DNA of 54,310 nucleotides from CTSoil-075 sp964292325 (GCA_964292325.1 CAXYVG010000012.1:1-54310); one strand, 5' to 3'; shown: positions 1 through 8,279, counted from the first letter of the stretch. The notes: generated from the sequence alone by a model not told the origin. Translations and numbers: made by a program.

Positions 1-98
1 GCCACTTAGATCACTCTAACATTTCAGCTTATATTTGCTACAGTAAAGCTTTTGCTTTGACAAATACAACTCCCCCCCGTATTGGACTTTCACCAACA

Positions 99-401
99 TT
101 AACCTGATACTTGTCGACCTGACTGCTCATGTATGCGCTCCTTTAGATACTGATCAATGTCACTCATGGCATCCTCCAAAGGAACTGATTTTCCTTGCCT
201 TATTTCACCTTCGGAACGTAGTAAATTCTCATACATACTCATTTTAGTCAATATTTTTTCATAATGGCTACTACTCATGACAACCATATGATTAGAGCCA
301 TTTTTCGTCAAATGCACTGGAGTATCTTGTTCAATAACAAAAGCTTCTACATCTGCCATTCTCTTTGATAATTCACTGATTGGACGAATGATAGTTTTCA
401 T
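99..401 (-). CDS. Phd/YefM-family type II antitoxin
   Basis: A 100-residue protein of typical Phd/YefM antitoxin length. The N-terminal half (PISELSKRMADVEAF, then TPVHLTKNGSNHMVVMSSSHYE at about 27-48) has the family pattern of an SxL helix and a 'L-T-K-N-G-x-x-x-x-V-V-M' beta strand; this part normally dimerises and binds the operator. The acidic helical C terminus (about 60-90) would wrap the toxin. The start is supported by AGGTG eight bases upstream. A toxin normally follows directly downstream, towards position 1, but no full-length toxin frame is visible in the remaining 98 bases, so it is orphan or its partner is broken. A palindromic operator lies upstream. Confidence 0.8.
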   Translation of the reverse strand: MKTIIRPISELSKRMADVEAFVIEQDTPVHLTKNGSNHMVVMSSSHYEKILTKMSMYENLLRSEGEIRQGKSVPLEDAMSDIDQYLKERIHEQSGRQVSG

Positions 402-424
402 TCTAGATTCACCTACTTTCGCAA

Positions 425-466
425 TTTACTTTATTATATCCGTTATTTCGGAAAATATAAAGTAAA
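425..466 (-). promoter_or_regulatory. Promoter/operator of the antitoxin gene (nested inverted repeats)
   Basis: TTTACTTTAT at 425-434 is a perfect inverted repeat of ATAAAGTAAA at 457-466. Inside it TCCG (439-442) pairs with CGGA (449-452). The minus-strand -10 element TATAAT lies at 433-438, so the palindrome covers the promoter. Phd/YefM antitoxins autorepress through such palindromes; that this one does so is inferred from its position 24-65 bases upstream of the start codon. Confidence 0.55.
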
Positions 467-548
467 TTTTCCGATCAGAGTAATCTATAGCCTTTTCTTG
501 CCTACTCCTTAGAATGATATACATCTGACACCCTATGATTATAGACAA

Positions 549-582
549 AAGAAAAAGGACTCCTGTCGCACAACAGAAGCCC
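549..582 (-). terminator. Rho-independent terminator of the coiled-coil gene
   Basis: Arms at 557-566 and 573-582 form a 10-bp stem with two G:U pairs and a 6-base loop, followed on the minus strand by TTTTTC. It lies about 34 bases beyond the stop codon of the gene ending at 616. Confidence 0.75.
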
Positions 583-615
583 TAAAGAGTGAAACTATGA
601 AGTTAACAAAAAAGA

Positions 616-903
616 TTAAACCTGCTTGTTATCAGTTTGTTCTTTTGAGTAACTATTGAAAGACTTAAAACTCATACGATCAACTTTAGACTCAATTCTA
701 TTAAGAGTATTAAAGATTCTTTCGTTAGTATCAAATTGTACTTCTCTAGCATCAAATAGAGCAGAAACTTTTAAACCTTGTTCATTCTCTAACTTTACTA
801 GGGATTTCTTTACACTGGATAGTTCTTGTTCCATAGTGCTTTGTCTTTGGTCAATCGATGTTAATTTCTCAAGTACCAGCTTTTGGAACTCTTCATTAGT
901 CAT
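616..903 (-). CDS. Small coiled-coil protein of unknown function
   Basis: A 95-residue, charged, wholly helical protein (MTNEEFQKLVLEKL at the start). Heptad-like spacing of L, I, V and M runs from about residue 10 to 50 and again near 65-85, suggesting a coiled coil or phage-repressor-like leucine-rich helix. There is no signal peptide, membrane segment or cysteine. An upstream in-frame ATG at 918 exists, but GAGG at 913-916 is nine bases before the ATG at 903, which makes 903 the better start. It is monocistronic with its own terminator. No function is assigned; similar small proteins are common in Clostridia and Negativicutes. Confidence 0.6.
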   Translation of the reverse strand: MTNEEFQKLVLEKLTSIDQRQSTMEQELSSVKKSLVKLENEQGLKVSALFDAREVQFDTNERIFNTLNRIESKVDRMSFKSFNSYSKEQTDNKQV

Positions 904-1020
904 ATGTTTGTTCCTCATTTCCCGTTATTCATTTATAACTCTATGATACCATAGAATCATCTTTTACAGAAACTTTTTTCTAATTGCAGAAACATTGCAG
1001 AAACCATGCTATTTAGACAA

Positions 1021-1050
1021 CAAAAAAGCCCCTAGCAAAATGCTAGAGAC
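1021..1050 (-). terminator. Terminator of the tRNA operon
   Basis: Stem arms 1028-1037 and 1041-1050 (CTAGCA/TGCTAG core, ten pairs including G:U) with a three-base loop, followed on the minus strand by TTTTTTG. It starts 13 bases after the CCA end of tRNA-Arg. Confidence 0.85.
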
Positions 1051-1062
1051 CTTGATTTTTAA

Positions 1063-1139
<77 letters not shown>

Positions 1140-1156
1140 ATATTCTTTTTAAAAAA

Positions 1157-1230
1157 TGGAGCGGGTGAAGGGAATCGAACCCTCGTAGCTAGCTTGGAAG
1201 GCTAGTGCTCTACCATTGAGCTACACCCGC
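1157..1230 (-). tRNA. tRNA-Gly (anticodon TCC)
   Basis: The 74-nt cloverleaf has acceptor GCGGGTG/CACCCGC, a short D-loop with AATGGTAGAGC, anticodon stem CTAGC/GCTAG around CTTCCAA (anticodon TCC), T-loop GGTTCGATTCC and encoded CCA. It is the middle gene of the cluster. Confidence 0.95.
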
Positions 1231-1248
1231 ATATTTTAGGAATGATAA

Positions 1249-1325
1249 TGGTCGGAGCGGCAGGATTCGAACCTGCGACCCCCTGGTCCCAAGCCAGGTA
1301 CTCTACCAAACTGAGCCACGCCCCG
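1249..1325 (-). tRNA. tRNA-Pro (anticodon TGG)
   Basis: The 77-nt cloverleaf has acceptor CGGGGCG paired with CGCTCCG (one G:U), D-arm GGCTCAGTTTGGTAGAGT, anticodon stem CCTGG/CCAGG around CTTGGGA (anticodon TGG), T-loop GGTTCGAATCC and encoded CCA. It is first in the operon, directly behind the promoter. Confidence 0.95.
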
Positions 1326-1340
1326 TCAATCACAAGAGTT

Positions 1341-1370
1341 ATTATAGCATATCTCCTGTTTCCTTGTCAA
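1341..1370 (-). promoter_or_regulatory. Consensus sigma-A promoter of the tRNA operon
   Basis: On the minus strand a perfect -35 TTGACA (1365-1370) and a perfect -10 TATAAT (1341-1346) are separated by 18 bases. Transcription would begin a few bases before tRNA-Pro. Confidence 0.85.
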
Positions 1371-1412
1371 CACTTTTTTAAAGCTGTTGACTGATCCTTA
1401 GATCACTACTTA

Positions 1413-1455
1413 CTTTAAAATTAGCTGTGGCTGAGTTTTTCTCAACCACAGCTAA
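1413..1455 (-). terminator. Terminator of sdhCAB
   Basis: Arms 1421-1435 and 1441-1455 form a 15-bp stem (TTAGCTGTGG core, one G:U) with a 5-base loop, followed on the minus strand by TTTTAAAG. It lies about 55 bases after the sdhB stop codon. Confidence 0.75.
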
Positions 1456-1510
1456 CTCACAAACAATATAATAACATAATACATTTATTATGTCAAGCAA
1501 TTTTCATTGC

Positions 1511-2269
1511 TTATTTGTTAAATAAATCTCTAATAGCTTTTTTGTTTACTTCGCGATTGATTTTCGCAATGTAATCTGTTAATTTAATTTCTTTTGGACA
1601 TACTGCTATACAGTTTTGGCTATTGCCACAACTAGTAACGCCGCCTGGTTCCATTAATGCCTCAAGACGCTCATCTTTTTGATATTCGCCAATTGGATGT
1701 AAATTAAAGAGATGTGCTTGTGCTACTGCAGAAGGTCCAATAAACTCGGAACCACTGTTTACATTAGGGCAAGCCTCTAAACAACATCCACAAGTCATGC
1801 AACGAGAAATCTCATATGTTGTAGTTGCAGTCTTTGGGTTCTGACGTGGAGCATCATTATGAACTTCCCAAGTTCCATCTACCTCTACCCATCCGTGTAT
1901 ACGTTTTAAACTTTCAAACATTACCGAACGATCAATCATAAGGTCACGGATAACAGGGAAAGTACGAGCTGGCGCCAAACGAATTGGTTGCTCTAAATGA
2001 TCAACCAGGGCCGCACAAGCTTGTTGAGCTTTACCATTAATAACCATCATGCAAGCACCGCATACTTTTTCAAGACAGTTACATTCCCAAACAACAGCAG
2101 TTGTTTTTTTGCCATCTTTTGTTACAGGGTTCTTTTGAATTTCCATAAGAGATGCAACAACATTTAGTGCAGGACGATAGTCAACTTCAAACTCTTCTAT
2201 ATATGGACTAGAATTCGGACCATCTTGTCTTTCTATGATAAAATGTACTTTTTTATTTGTTTCTGCCAT
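1511..2269 (-). CDS. sdhB: Succinate dehydrogenase/fumarate reductase iron-sulfur subunit
   Basis: This 252-residue subunit carries electrons between the flavoprotein and the membrane haem/quinone subunit. The N-terminal ferredoxin domain has the [2Fe-2S] set C65-x4-C70-x2-C73-x11-C85. The C-terminal domain has CMTCGCCLEACP (C157, C160, C163, C167) and CGNSQNCIAVCP (C214, C220, C224), supplying the [4Fe-4S] and [3Fe-4S] centres. AGGAGG nine bases before the ATG supports the start. It is the last gene of sdhC-sdhA-sdhB, 17 bases after sdhA. Sequence alone cannot decide whether the complex runs mainly as fumarate reductase or as succinate dehydrogenase; aspartase, fumarase and a dicarboxylate carrier next door fit fumarate respiration. 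Confidence 0.95.
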   Translation of the reverse strand: MAETNKKVHFIIERQDGPNSSPYIEEFEVDYRPALNVVASLMEIQKNPVTKDGKKTTAVVWECNCLEKVCGACMMVINGKAQQACAALVDHLEQPIRLAPARTFPVIRDLMIDRSVMFESLKRIHGWVEVDGTWEVHNDAPRQNPKTATTTYEISRCMTCGCCLEACPNVNSGSEFIGPSAVAQAHLFNLHPIGEYQKDERLEALMEPGGVTSCGNSQNCIAVCPKEIKLTDYIAKINREVNKKAIRDLFNK

Positions 2270-2286
2270 TATTATCTACCTCCTTC

Positions 2287-4038
2287 TTACTCTTTCTTCG
2301 CAACAGCATAGTTACGTGCACGTGGCTTAACTAGTGAATGATCAAAATCAATATAATTGATCTTAGGTTCTTCTGTTGCTTTATCATATTCAACGACTGT
2401 GATTTTCATGAAGCGTTCGTCATCACGGTTTGGAAACTCGCGTTTATAGTGAGCTCCGCGGCTTTCATCACGCATACGAGCTGCTTTTGTTACAACTAAA
2501 GCATAAAGAATCATATTGCGAAGCTGTCTTGTGAACATAGCTTCTTGGTTTGCCCAAGTTCCTGTATCAGTTAAACCGATATTATTCCAACGTTTAAGAA
2601 TTTTCTTTACTTCGGCGAAACAATAATCAAGGTCTTTGTTCACACGTTCAATGGTAACATATTTGTTCATTAAATCACCAAGTTCATGGTGAAGTTGATG
2701 AGCATTTTCTGGACCATTCATTTTTAAGATGGCATTATACTCATCTTGGCATTCTTTTGCTGCTTTTGCCAATTCCGCATCAGTAAGGTCTGAACCTTTT
2801 TCACCTAATTTAGCCCAGCGCATCGCTTCTGGACCGGAAACAGTACCTGAATAAGCCGCAGAAAGAAGCGAATTTGCACCAAGACGGTTTGCACCATGAT
2901 ATTGATAATCACATTCACCTGATGCCATAAGACCAGGAATATTTGTGTTATGTTTTGTATCTACCCAGATACCACCCATGGAATAGTGAACGGATGGATA
3001 AATTTGCATTGGAACTTTACGAGGGTCATCCCCAACGAATTCCGTATAAATTTCCAAAATACCGCCTAATTTACGTTCAAGGTAATCTGCTGGAATATGG
3101 GAAAGATCAAGATATACTTTATTTTCGCCATTAATACCAAGTTTTTGGTTCATACATACATCGTAAATCGCACGAGATGCTACGTCACGAGGTACAAGGT
3201 TACCATATGCAGGGTACATTTCTTCTAAGAAGTACCATGGTTTACCATCTTTGTATACCCAAACACGTCCGCCTTCACCACGACAAGCTTCCGACATCAA
3301 ACGGTTTTTATCAGAACCAGGAATAGCTGTTGGATGAATCTGAATAAATTCAGGATTACCAATCAAAGCGCCTTGTTGATATACAGCAGATACTGCAGAA
3401 CCGTTACAAATAGTTGAAGCAGTACATCTACCAAATACCATACCAGGACCGCCTGTTGCCAAAATAACTGTATCAGCACTGAACGCTTTGATTTCCATAG
3501 AATTCATGTTTTGTGCTACGATACCGCGACAAATTTGTTCTTTATTTTTAATAATCTTAATGAATTCCCAGAATTCATATTTCTTAACAGCGCCTTTTAC
3601 TTCCCATGCACGAACTTGTTCGTCAAGTGCATAAAGAAGTTGTTGACCTGTTGTAGAACCCGAAAATAAAGTACGTTTATTTTTCTGACCACCAAAATTA
3701 CGAAGATCAAGTAAACCTTCTGGTGTACGAGTAAATGTAACACCCATACGGTCAAACATTTTAATCAATTTTGGAGCCGCTTCACACATACCTTTGATTG
3801 CAGTCTGGTCGGCAAGGAAGTCACCACCATAAACTGTATCATCAAAATGTTCATAGATACTATCATTTTCACCCTTTGTATCCATGCAAGCATTCATGCC
3901 GCCTTGTGCACAAAGAGAATGAGAACGTTTTACTGGGCAATAGGAGAATAATTCTACTTCTCCGCCAGCTTCACAAATTTTAAGTGTTGCCATAAGGCCT
4001 GATAGACCGCCGCCAACAACGATAATCTTATTTTTCAC
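2287..4038 (-). CDS. sdhA: Succinate dehydrogenase/fumarate reductase flavoprotein subunit
   Basis: The 583-residue catalytic subunit interconverts succinate and fumarate. The N-terminal dinucleotide fold is GGGLSG (9-14). RSHS with His40 matches the histidine that carries covalent FAD in Bacillus SdhA. The substrate region has HPTAIPG (His235) and RGEGGR (Arg253 onward), and PRDVASR (about 283-289) supplies the catalytic arginine area. GECDYQYHGANRLGANSL is the conserved C-terminal FAD-contact segment. Length and motif spelling are those of the Bacillus/epsilonproteobacterial type rather than the E. coli type. It sits between sdhC and sdhB in one operon. Confidence 0.96.
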   Translation of the reverse strand: MKNKIIVVGGGLSGLMATLKICEAGGEVELFSYCPVKRSHSLCAQGGMNACMDTKGENDSIYEHFDDTVYGGDFLADQTAIKGMCEAAPKLIKMFDRMGVTFTRTPEGLLDLRNFGGQKNKRTLFSGSTTGQQLLYALDEQVRAWEVKGAVKKYEFWEFIKIIKNKEQICRGIVAQNMNSMEIKAFSADTVILATGGPGMVFGRCTASTICNGSAVSAVYQQGALIGNPEFIQIHPTAIPGSDKNRLMSEACRGEGGRVWVYKDGKPWYFLEEMYPAYGNLVPRDVASRAIYDVCMNQKLGINGENKVYLDLSHIPADYLERKLGGILEIYTEFVGDDPRKVPMQIYPSVHYSMGGIWVDTKHNTNIPGLMASGECDYQYHGANRLGANSLLSAAYSGTVSGPEAMRWAKLGEKGSDLTDAELAKAAKECQDEYNAILKMNGPENAHQLHHELGDLMNKYVTIERVNKDLDYCFAEVKKILKRWNNIGLTDTGTWANQEAMFTRQLRNMILYALVVTKAARMRDESRGAHYKREFPNRDDERFMKITVVEYDKATEEPKINYIDFDHSLVKPRARNYAVAKKE

Positions 4039-4068
4039 TGAGCTCTCTCCTTACATTAAATTATTTTA

Positions 4069-4674
4069 TTAGAATTTTGTAAGAGCTGCCATTCCTACAC
4101 ATGACATAAGAATAAATAATCCAATCGTAGCCAAACCAACTAAACGTTGTCCACGTGGACCAGCAACAATACCCCAAGTAACTGCAAAACCCCATAGACC
4201 ATTGGTAAAATGGAATATAGATGATAGCAAACCAATAATATATGCACCCATCATCATTGGATTAGATAATACATTATGCATATATTCATAACCAACAAAA
4301 TGTCCTGATGCTTTACCCATAATGCGTAGAGTCACTACATGATAAATAATGAAAACAAACGCAATGTATGCAGTAACACGTTGCAGATAGAACATCCAGT
4401 TATTCCAATAACCATATTGACCTACATTGTTTTTTGCTTTTAGTGCATAAACTAAACCAATAATACCATGCAAAGCAAAAGGTACTCCGATAAATAACAA
4501 TTCCACTGGCACTAAAAATGGGATATTACTAATTTCATGTACGGCTTTATCAAAAACCGCTGCACCTTGCATTACATGTGAAATAGTAAATAGATGTTCC
4601 AACAAGAAACCACCCAATGCTGCCACACCTAACAGAGAATGAATACGACGAATCCAAAAATCAAATTTGTTCAT
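4069..4674 (-). CDS. sdhC: Succinate dehydrogenase/fumarate reductase di-haem cytochrome b subunit
   Basis: A 201-residue membrane anchor with five predicted transmembrane helices (about 15-35, 55-80, 98-118, 140-165, 175-198). Histidines at 27, 69, 112 and 155 correspond in spacing to the four axial haem ligands of Bacillus subtilis SdhC (28, 70, 113, 155), so it should bind two b haems and react with menaquinone. It is the first gene of the operon. The upstream region 4711-4762 holds inverted and direct ATACAAAA elements shared with the aspartase promoter. Confidence 0.94.
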   Translation of the reverse strand: MNKFDFWIRRIHSLLGVAALGGFLLEHLFTISHVMQGAAVFDKAVHEISNIPFLVPVELLFIGVPFALHGIIGLVYALKAKNNVGQYGYWNNWMFYLQRVTAYIAFVFIIYHVVTLRIMGKASGHFVGYEYMHNVLSNPMMMGAYIIGLLSSIFHFTNGLWGFAVTWGIVAGPRGQRLVGLATIGLFILMSCVGMAALTKF

Positions 4675-4710
4675 GCTTTAACCTCCTGTAATATTCACGC
4701 GATTGATGCT

Positions 4711-4762
4711 CATTTTGTATCAACCTACATACAAAATTTTATTATTCGACATTATTTTGTAT
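4711..4762 (-). promoter_or_regulatory. Putative operator upstream of sdhCAB (ATACAAAA elements)
   Basis: ATTTTGTAT (4712-4720) and ATACAAAAT (4729-4737) form a perfect 9-bp inverted repeat with an 8-base spacer. A further copy lies in ACATTATTTTGTAT at 4749-4762. That 14-mer occurs identically at 8120-8133 upstream of aspA. The sites are 37-88 bases upstream of the sdhC start, where a regulator would act. The binding protein is unknown. Confidence 0.5.
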
Positions 4763-4967
4763 TTACCTTTAGTATTTCTAAATAAATAAAAAATTACTAC
4801 TACTATTTATTTGAAAGTTATTCATCGAACAAAACTTTTCCATTTTTTGCAGGAGCACTATTGTGCCTTACCTAAGAGTACTCCTACAAAAAACATTTCT
4901 TTTCTTTTGTATTATTTATAGCCTGTCTCAATGAAGATAACTAACAAATCAACAAAGCAGTAATGGA
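4763..4967. other. Intergenic stretch between sdhC promoter region and fumarase
   Basis: No coding frame is convincing here. The only structure is an imperfect inverted repeat, TTTGCAGGAG (4846-4855) against CTCCTACAAA (4881-4890), with GCAC/GTGC in the loop. Neither strand has a U-run after it, so it is at best a weak terminator for the fumarase genes. The rest is AT-rich and unassigned. Confidence 0.5.
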
Positions 4968-5525
4968 TTATATTTTGCGGTAAGGTTTTTGACCTTCCTC
5001 ATAATAGTTATTGCCTTCAGAGTCAATCGCTACAATAGCAGGAAAATCTACCACTGTAAGTTTTGCCAAAGCTTCTGGTCCAAGTTCAGGATAAGCTAAC
5101 ACTTCATAAGCTTTAATTGATTTTGCAATCAAAGCACCTGCTCCACCAATCGCTACCATGTATGCAACGCCATTTTTCTTAATTGAATCAATAACAGCTT
5201 CTGAACGATACCCTTTGCCAATAATACCTGACAAGCCTTGTTCGATCATTGTTGGTGTATATTTATCCATACGACCAGCAGTCGTCGGACCAGCTGAACC
5301 AATAGGATCACCAGGTTTTGCAGGTGTTGGTCCTAAGTAGTACACAATTTGATTTGTGAAATCCATCGGTAATTTTTCACCACGTGCTAAGGTTTCTGTC
5401 ATTACCTTGTGAGCTGCGTCCCGGGCACTATAAATGGTTCCGGTGATAAGTACACTGTCACCAGCTTTTAATGAACGTGACATTTCTTTTGTCAACGGAG
5501 TGGTAATACGTTTTACTTCTGCCAT
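4968..5525 (-). CDS. Fumarate hydratase class I, beta subunit
   Basis: This 185-residue protein matches the C-terminal half of oxygen-sensitive, Fe-S dependent class I fumarases and tartrate dehydratase beta subunits (PLTKEMSRSLKAGDSVLITG near the start, GPTPAKPGDPIGSAGPTTAGRMD around residues 75-97, IGGAGAL). The frame remains open upstream to 5660 inside the alpha gene, but homology begins at MAEVKR and AGGAGG precedes the ATG at 5525, so that start is used. The alpha subunit gene ends 16 bases upstream, which makes the pair a two-subunit enzyme converting fumarate to malate. Confidence 0.93.
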   Translation of the reverse strand: MAEVKRITTPLTKEMSRSLKAGDSVLITGTIYSARDAAHKVMTETLARGEKLPMDFTNQIVYYLGPTPAKPGDPIGSAGPTTAGRMDKYTPTMIEQGLSGIIGKGYRSEAVIDSIKKNGVAYMVAIGGAGALIAKSIKAYEVLAYPELGPEALAKLTVVDFPAIVAIDSEGNNYYEEGQKPYRKI

Positions 5526-5541
5526 CTGAAATTTTCGCCTC

Positions 5542-6387
5542 CTACAGTTCAACTTCCGCATGCCGTGTAGCATGACAGTTAATATTAACAGCAACTGGAA
5601 GACCAGCAATATGAGTAGGATAGTATTCAACATTAACTGCGAGTGCAGTTGTAATACCACCTAAGCCTTGTGGACCTACACCGGTTTTGTTAACCATTTC
5701 TAACAGTTCAGCTTCCAAATTAGCATAATCTGGGTGTTCATTACGTTTATTCACAGAACGTAATAACGCTTTTTTCGCTAAAATAGTAGCTTTTTCCATT
5801 GTACCGCCTACACCCACACCAATAACCATTGGAGGACAGGCGTTTGGTCCTGCAAGTTTTACAGTATCAAGAACTACTTTTTTAAGTCCTTCTACTCCAT
5901 CAGCAGGTACTAACATTTTTAATGCACTTTTATTTTCGCTACCGAAACCTTTAGGTGCTAATTTAATTTTTAGTTTGTCACCTGGTACGATGGATGTATG
6001 TAAGATAGCAGGTGTATTATTGGTTGTATTTTTGCGATTAAATAAAGGCTCAGCAACAACTGATTTACGTAAATAGCCTTCTGTATAACCTTTTGCTACA
6101 CCAGCATTTACAGCCTCTTCTAAACTACCACCAACGAGATGCACATCTTGTCCAATTTCCATAAATACCACAGTCATTCCAGTGTCTTGGCAAATTGGGC
6201 GGTCTTCTTTTTTGGAGATATTTGCATTTTCCACTATTTTGCCAATGATTTCCTTACCTAAGGGTGACTCTTCTTTGCTCCCGGCTACTACTAAAGCCTC
6301 ATACACATCCTCAGATAAATAATAGCAAGCATCAGTGCACATTTTTGCTATTGCCTGAGTAATTTGATCTACCTCAATTGTACGCAT
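5542..6387 (-). CDS. Fumarate hydratase class I, alpha subunit
   Basis: The 281-residue subunit holds the catalytic [4Fe-4S] cluster. Three conserved cysteines sit in RPICQDTGM, GPNACPPM and NINCHATRH, the spacing of class I fumarase N-terminal domains. ATGs occur at 6393 and 6387; AGGAGG abuts the first and is six bases from the second, so 6387 is preferred. A good -10 TATAAT lies at 6418-6423. It forms an operon with the beta subunit and supplies malate/fumarate next to succinate dehydrogenase and aspartase. Confidence 0.94.
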   Translation of the reverse strand: MRTIEVDQITQAIAKMCTDACYYLSEDVYEALVVAGSKEESPLGKEIIGKIVENANISKKEDRPICQDTGMTVVFMEIGQDVHLVGGSLEEAVNAGVAKGYTEGYLRKSVVAEPLFNRKNTTNNTPAILHTSIVPGDKLKIKLAPKGFGSENKSALKMLVPADGVEGLKKVVLDTVKLAGPNACPPMVIGVGVGGTMEKATILAKKALLRSVNKRNEHPDYANLEAELLEMVNKTGVGPQGLGGITTALAVNVEYYPTHIAGLPVAVNINCHATRHAEVEL

Positions 6388-6596
6388 GCTCATCCTCCTA
6401 TTCTAATATCCAAGTGTATTATATCACAAACTTTTCAGATAAACCACTCTCTATGTAAAGTGACTGAATAATACTTTAATTACTAGTATTATCAGCATTT
6501 ATCGTATATTTCTTACGATTTATAATATTAAAAAATTATACATATTAAAAAAAATTTTTATTTTTTTTTTGCAAATATGTCCTTTTTGTAACATAG

Positions 6597-6637
6597 AGCA
6601 TGTCCCGATTTCCAATACTTTGTAAAATGGACATGCT
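6597..6637 (-). terminator. Inverted repeat after aspartase, possible terminator
   Basis: AGCATGTCC (6597-6605) and GGACATGCT (6629-6637) are perfect 9-bp arms, 15 bases past the aspartase stop. There is no immediate U-run on the minus strand, so termination is only probable. The segment 6540-6572 beyond it is a long A/T homopolymer tract. Confidence 0.4.
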
Positions 6638-6651
6638 TTTGCAGCTTATTA

Positions 6652-8058
6652 TTAGGTAGGTAAAAATTGCTTACCCGCAATACCTGGTCTAGTCATTTCT
6701 TCAGGCGATAAAATAATTTCAAGCTGATTAGCCGTCAATAGGCCTTTCTCAATCACTAATTCTTTTACAGTCTGTCCTGTTTTTAGAGCCTCTTTGGCGA
6801 TAATTGAGGATTGTTCATAACCAATATGAGGTAAAAGTGCTGTAACTATGCCAACACTTTTATCAATCATTTCCCGGCAGCGTTCTTCATTGGCTTGAAT
6901 ACCTTTCACACATTTATAGTTTAAAGTATTGACTACATTCGTTAAAATAGTTAAGGAATTAAATAAATTGTATGCCATGACCGGTTCCATAACATTTAAT
7001 TCAAATTGTCCATTTTCAACCGCTAAGCTAATTGCTAAATCGTTTCCGACAACTTGATATGCCACTTGATTTACTGTTTCAGGAATCACAGGATTAATTT
7101 TTCCCGGCATAATGGAAGAACCAGGTTGCCTTTCTGGCAAAGAAAGTTCACCGAGTCCACACCGTGGTCCAGATGCCATCAATCTTATATCGTTAGCAAT
7201 TTTACAAAGAGCTAATGCCGTCACTTTGAGTGCACTTGATATTTCAGCCATTTGATCTGTATTTTGAGTAGCATCTACCAAGTTATCTGCCGACTCCATT
7301 CTTTCACCAGTTATCTGAGAAATCTCTTCGACAACAAATTGAATATACTCCGGTTCGGCATTTAAACCTGTCCCAACAGCAGTGGCTCCCATATTAATAG
7401 AATGCATATTCTTGACATTTTCCCGTATTCGTTTCATGCCTCGTTTTACCGCTTCAGCATAGGCATAAAACTCTTGCCCTAGTGTAATCGGTACAGCATC
7501 CTGCAAGTGAGTACGCCCCATTTTCAATGTATGTTGAAACGTATCGCCTTTCTCCGTAAAAGTAGTTGCCAACTCTTCAAGAGCTACCATTAGTTTTTTC
7601 GCTTTCGTAATGGTACAAATCCGCATAGCCGTTGGCATGACATCATTCGTAGACTGCGCCATATTTACATGGTTATTAGGGGAAATAAGAGCATAGTCAC
7701 CTTTTTTTTCGCCTAATATTTGAAGCGCTCGATTGGCGATGACTTCATTTGTATTCATATTTATCGAAGTCCCAGCTCCACCCTGAATGCAATCCACAAC
7801 AAATTGATCATGTAACTTTCCATACGTGATTTCGATTGCCGCTTGTACAATGGCTTCGCCAATTCTGCTGGGCATCCGACCAGTTCTCATATTCGCAGTA
7901 GCAGCCGCTGCCTTTACAATCGCCAGAGATTTAATAAAATCATCATTCAGTTTATGACCCGTAATAATAAAATTATCAAGCGCCCTGGTCGTTTGTACCC
8001 CATAATAAATTTCATCCGGTATTTCAATTGTGCCAAGAAAATCATATTCCATACGCAT
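6652..8058 (-). CDS. aspA: Aspartate ammonia-lyase (aspartase)
   Basis: The 468-residue enzyme of the fumarase II/aspartase superfamily converts aspartate to fumarate and ammonia. The signature loop GSSIMPGKINPVIPE carries the catalytic serine; 'NPVIPE' is the aspartase spelling, while fumarase C has 'NPTQ'. Other family blocks are QGGAGTSINMNTNEV, NNHVNMAQSTNDVMPTA and GRTHLQDAVP. Length equals E. coli and Bacillus AspA. GGAGG nine bases upstream fixes the start. In this setting it would feed fumarate to fumarate reductase. The promoter has three ATACAAAA elements also found at sdhC. Confidence 0.93.
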   Translation of the reverse strand: MRMEYDFLGTIEIPDEIYYGVQTTRALDNFIITGHKLNDDFIKSLAIVKAAAATANMRTGRMPSRIGEAIVQAAIEITYGKLHDQFVVDCIQGGAGTSINMNTNEVIANRALQILGEKKGDYALISPNNHVNMAQSTNDVMPTAMRICTITKAKKLMVALEELATTFTEKGDTFQHTLKMGRTHLQDAVPITLGQEFYAYAEAVKRGMKRIRENVKNMHSINMGATAVGTGLNAEPEYIQFVVEEISQITGERMESADNLVDATQNTDQMAEISSALKVTALALCKIANDIRLMASGPRCGLGELSLPERQPGSSIMPGKINPVIPETVNQVAYQVVGNDLAISLAVENGQFELNVMEPVMAYNLFNSLTILTNVVNTLNYKCVKGIQANEERCREMIDKSVGIVTALLPHIGYEQSSIIAKEALKTGQTVKELVIEKGLLTANQLEIILSPEEMTRPGIAGKQFLPT

Positions 8059-8104
8059 TGTATAATACCTCCAACGTTTTTCTTACCGCTAGTATAACAT
8101 GTAT

Positions 8105-8133
8105 TTTTGTATTTTGTATACATTATTTTGTAT
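8105..8133 (-). promoter_or_regulatory. Putative operator upstream of aspA (three ATACAAAA repeats)
   Basis: TTTTGTAT occurs at 8105-8112, 8112-8119 and 8126-8133, with offsets of 7 and 14 bases (ATACAAAA on the gene strand). They lie next to and upstream of a -10-like TATACT. The most distal copy is within the 14-mer shared with the sdhC promoter. Spacing in multiples of seven suggests a multimeric activator or repressor site. Confidence 0.5.
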
Positions 8134-8201
8134 CCTTTTATGATAAAATCTTATTATTATTATTTCCAGACGATTTAAAAAGATTTATATTTTTTCCCCA
8201 T

Positions 8202-8253
8202 AAAAAGCCCTTTTCTTTGATAACTATGCGACTGATTATCAAAGAAAAGGGCT
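8202..8253 (-). terminator. Terminator of the two-component operon
   Basis: Perfect 18-bp arms at 8206-8223 and 8236-8253 with a 12-base loop, followed on the minus strand by TTTTTA. It lies 27 bases after the response-regulator stop. Confidence 0.85.
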
Positions 8254-8279
8254 AATGCCAATATAATCTACCTATATCG

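Noticed and set aside
4968..5660. Longer beta-fumarase reading that adds 45 hydrophobic residues
   Set aside because: The added part lies inside the alpha gene in another frame; homology and AGGAGG point to the start at 5525.
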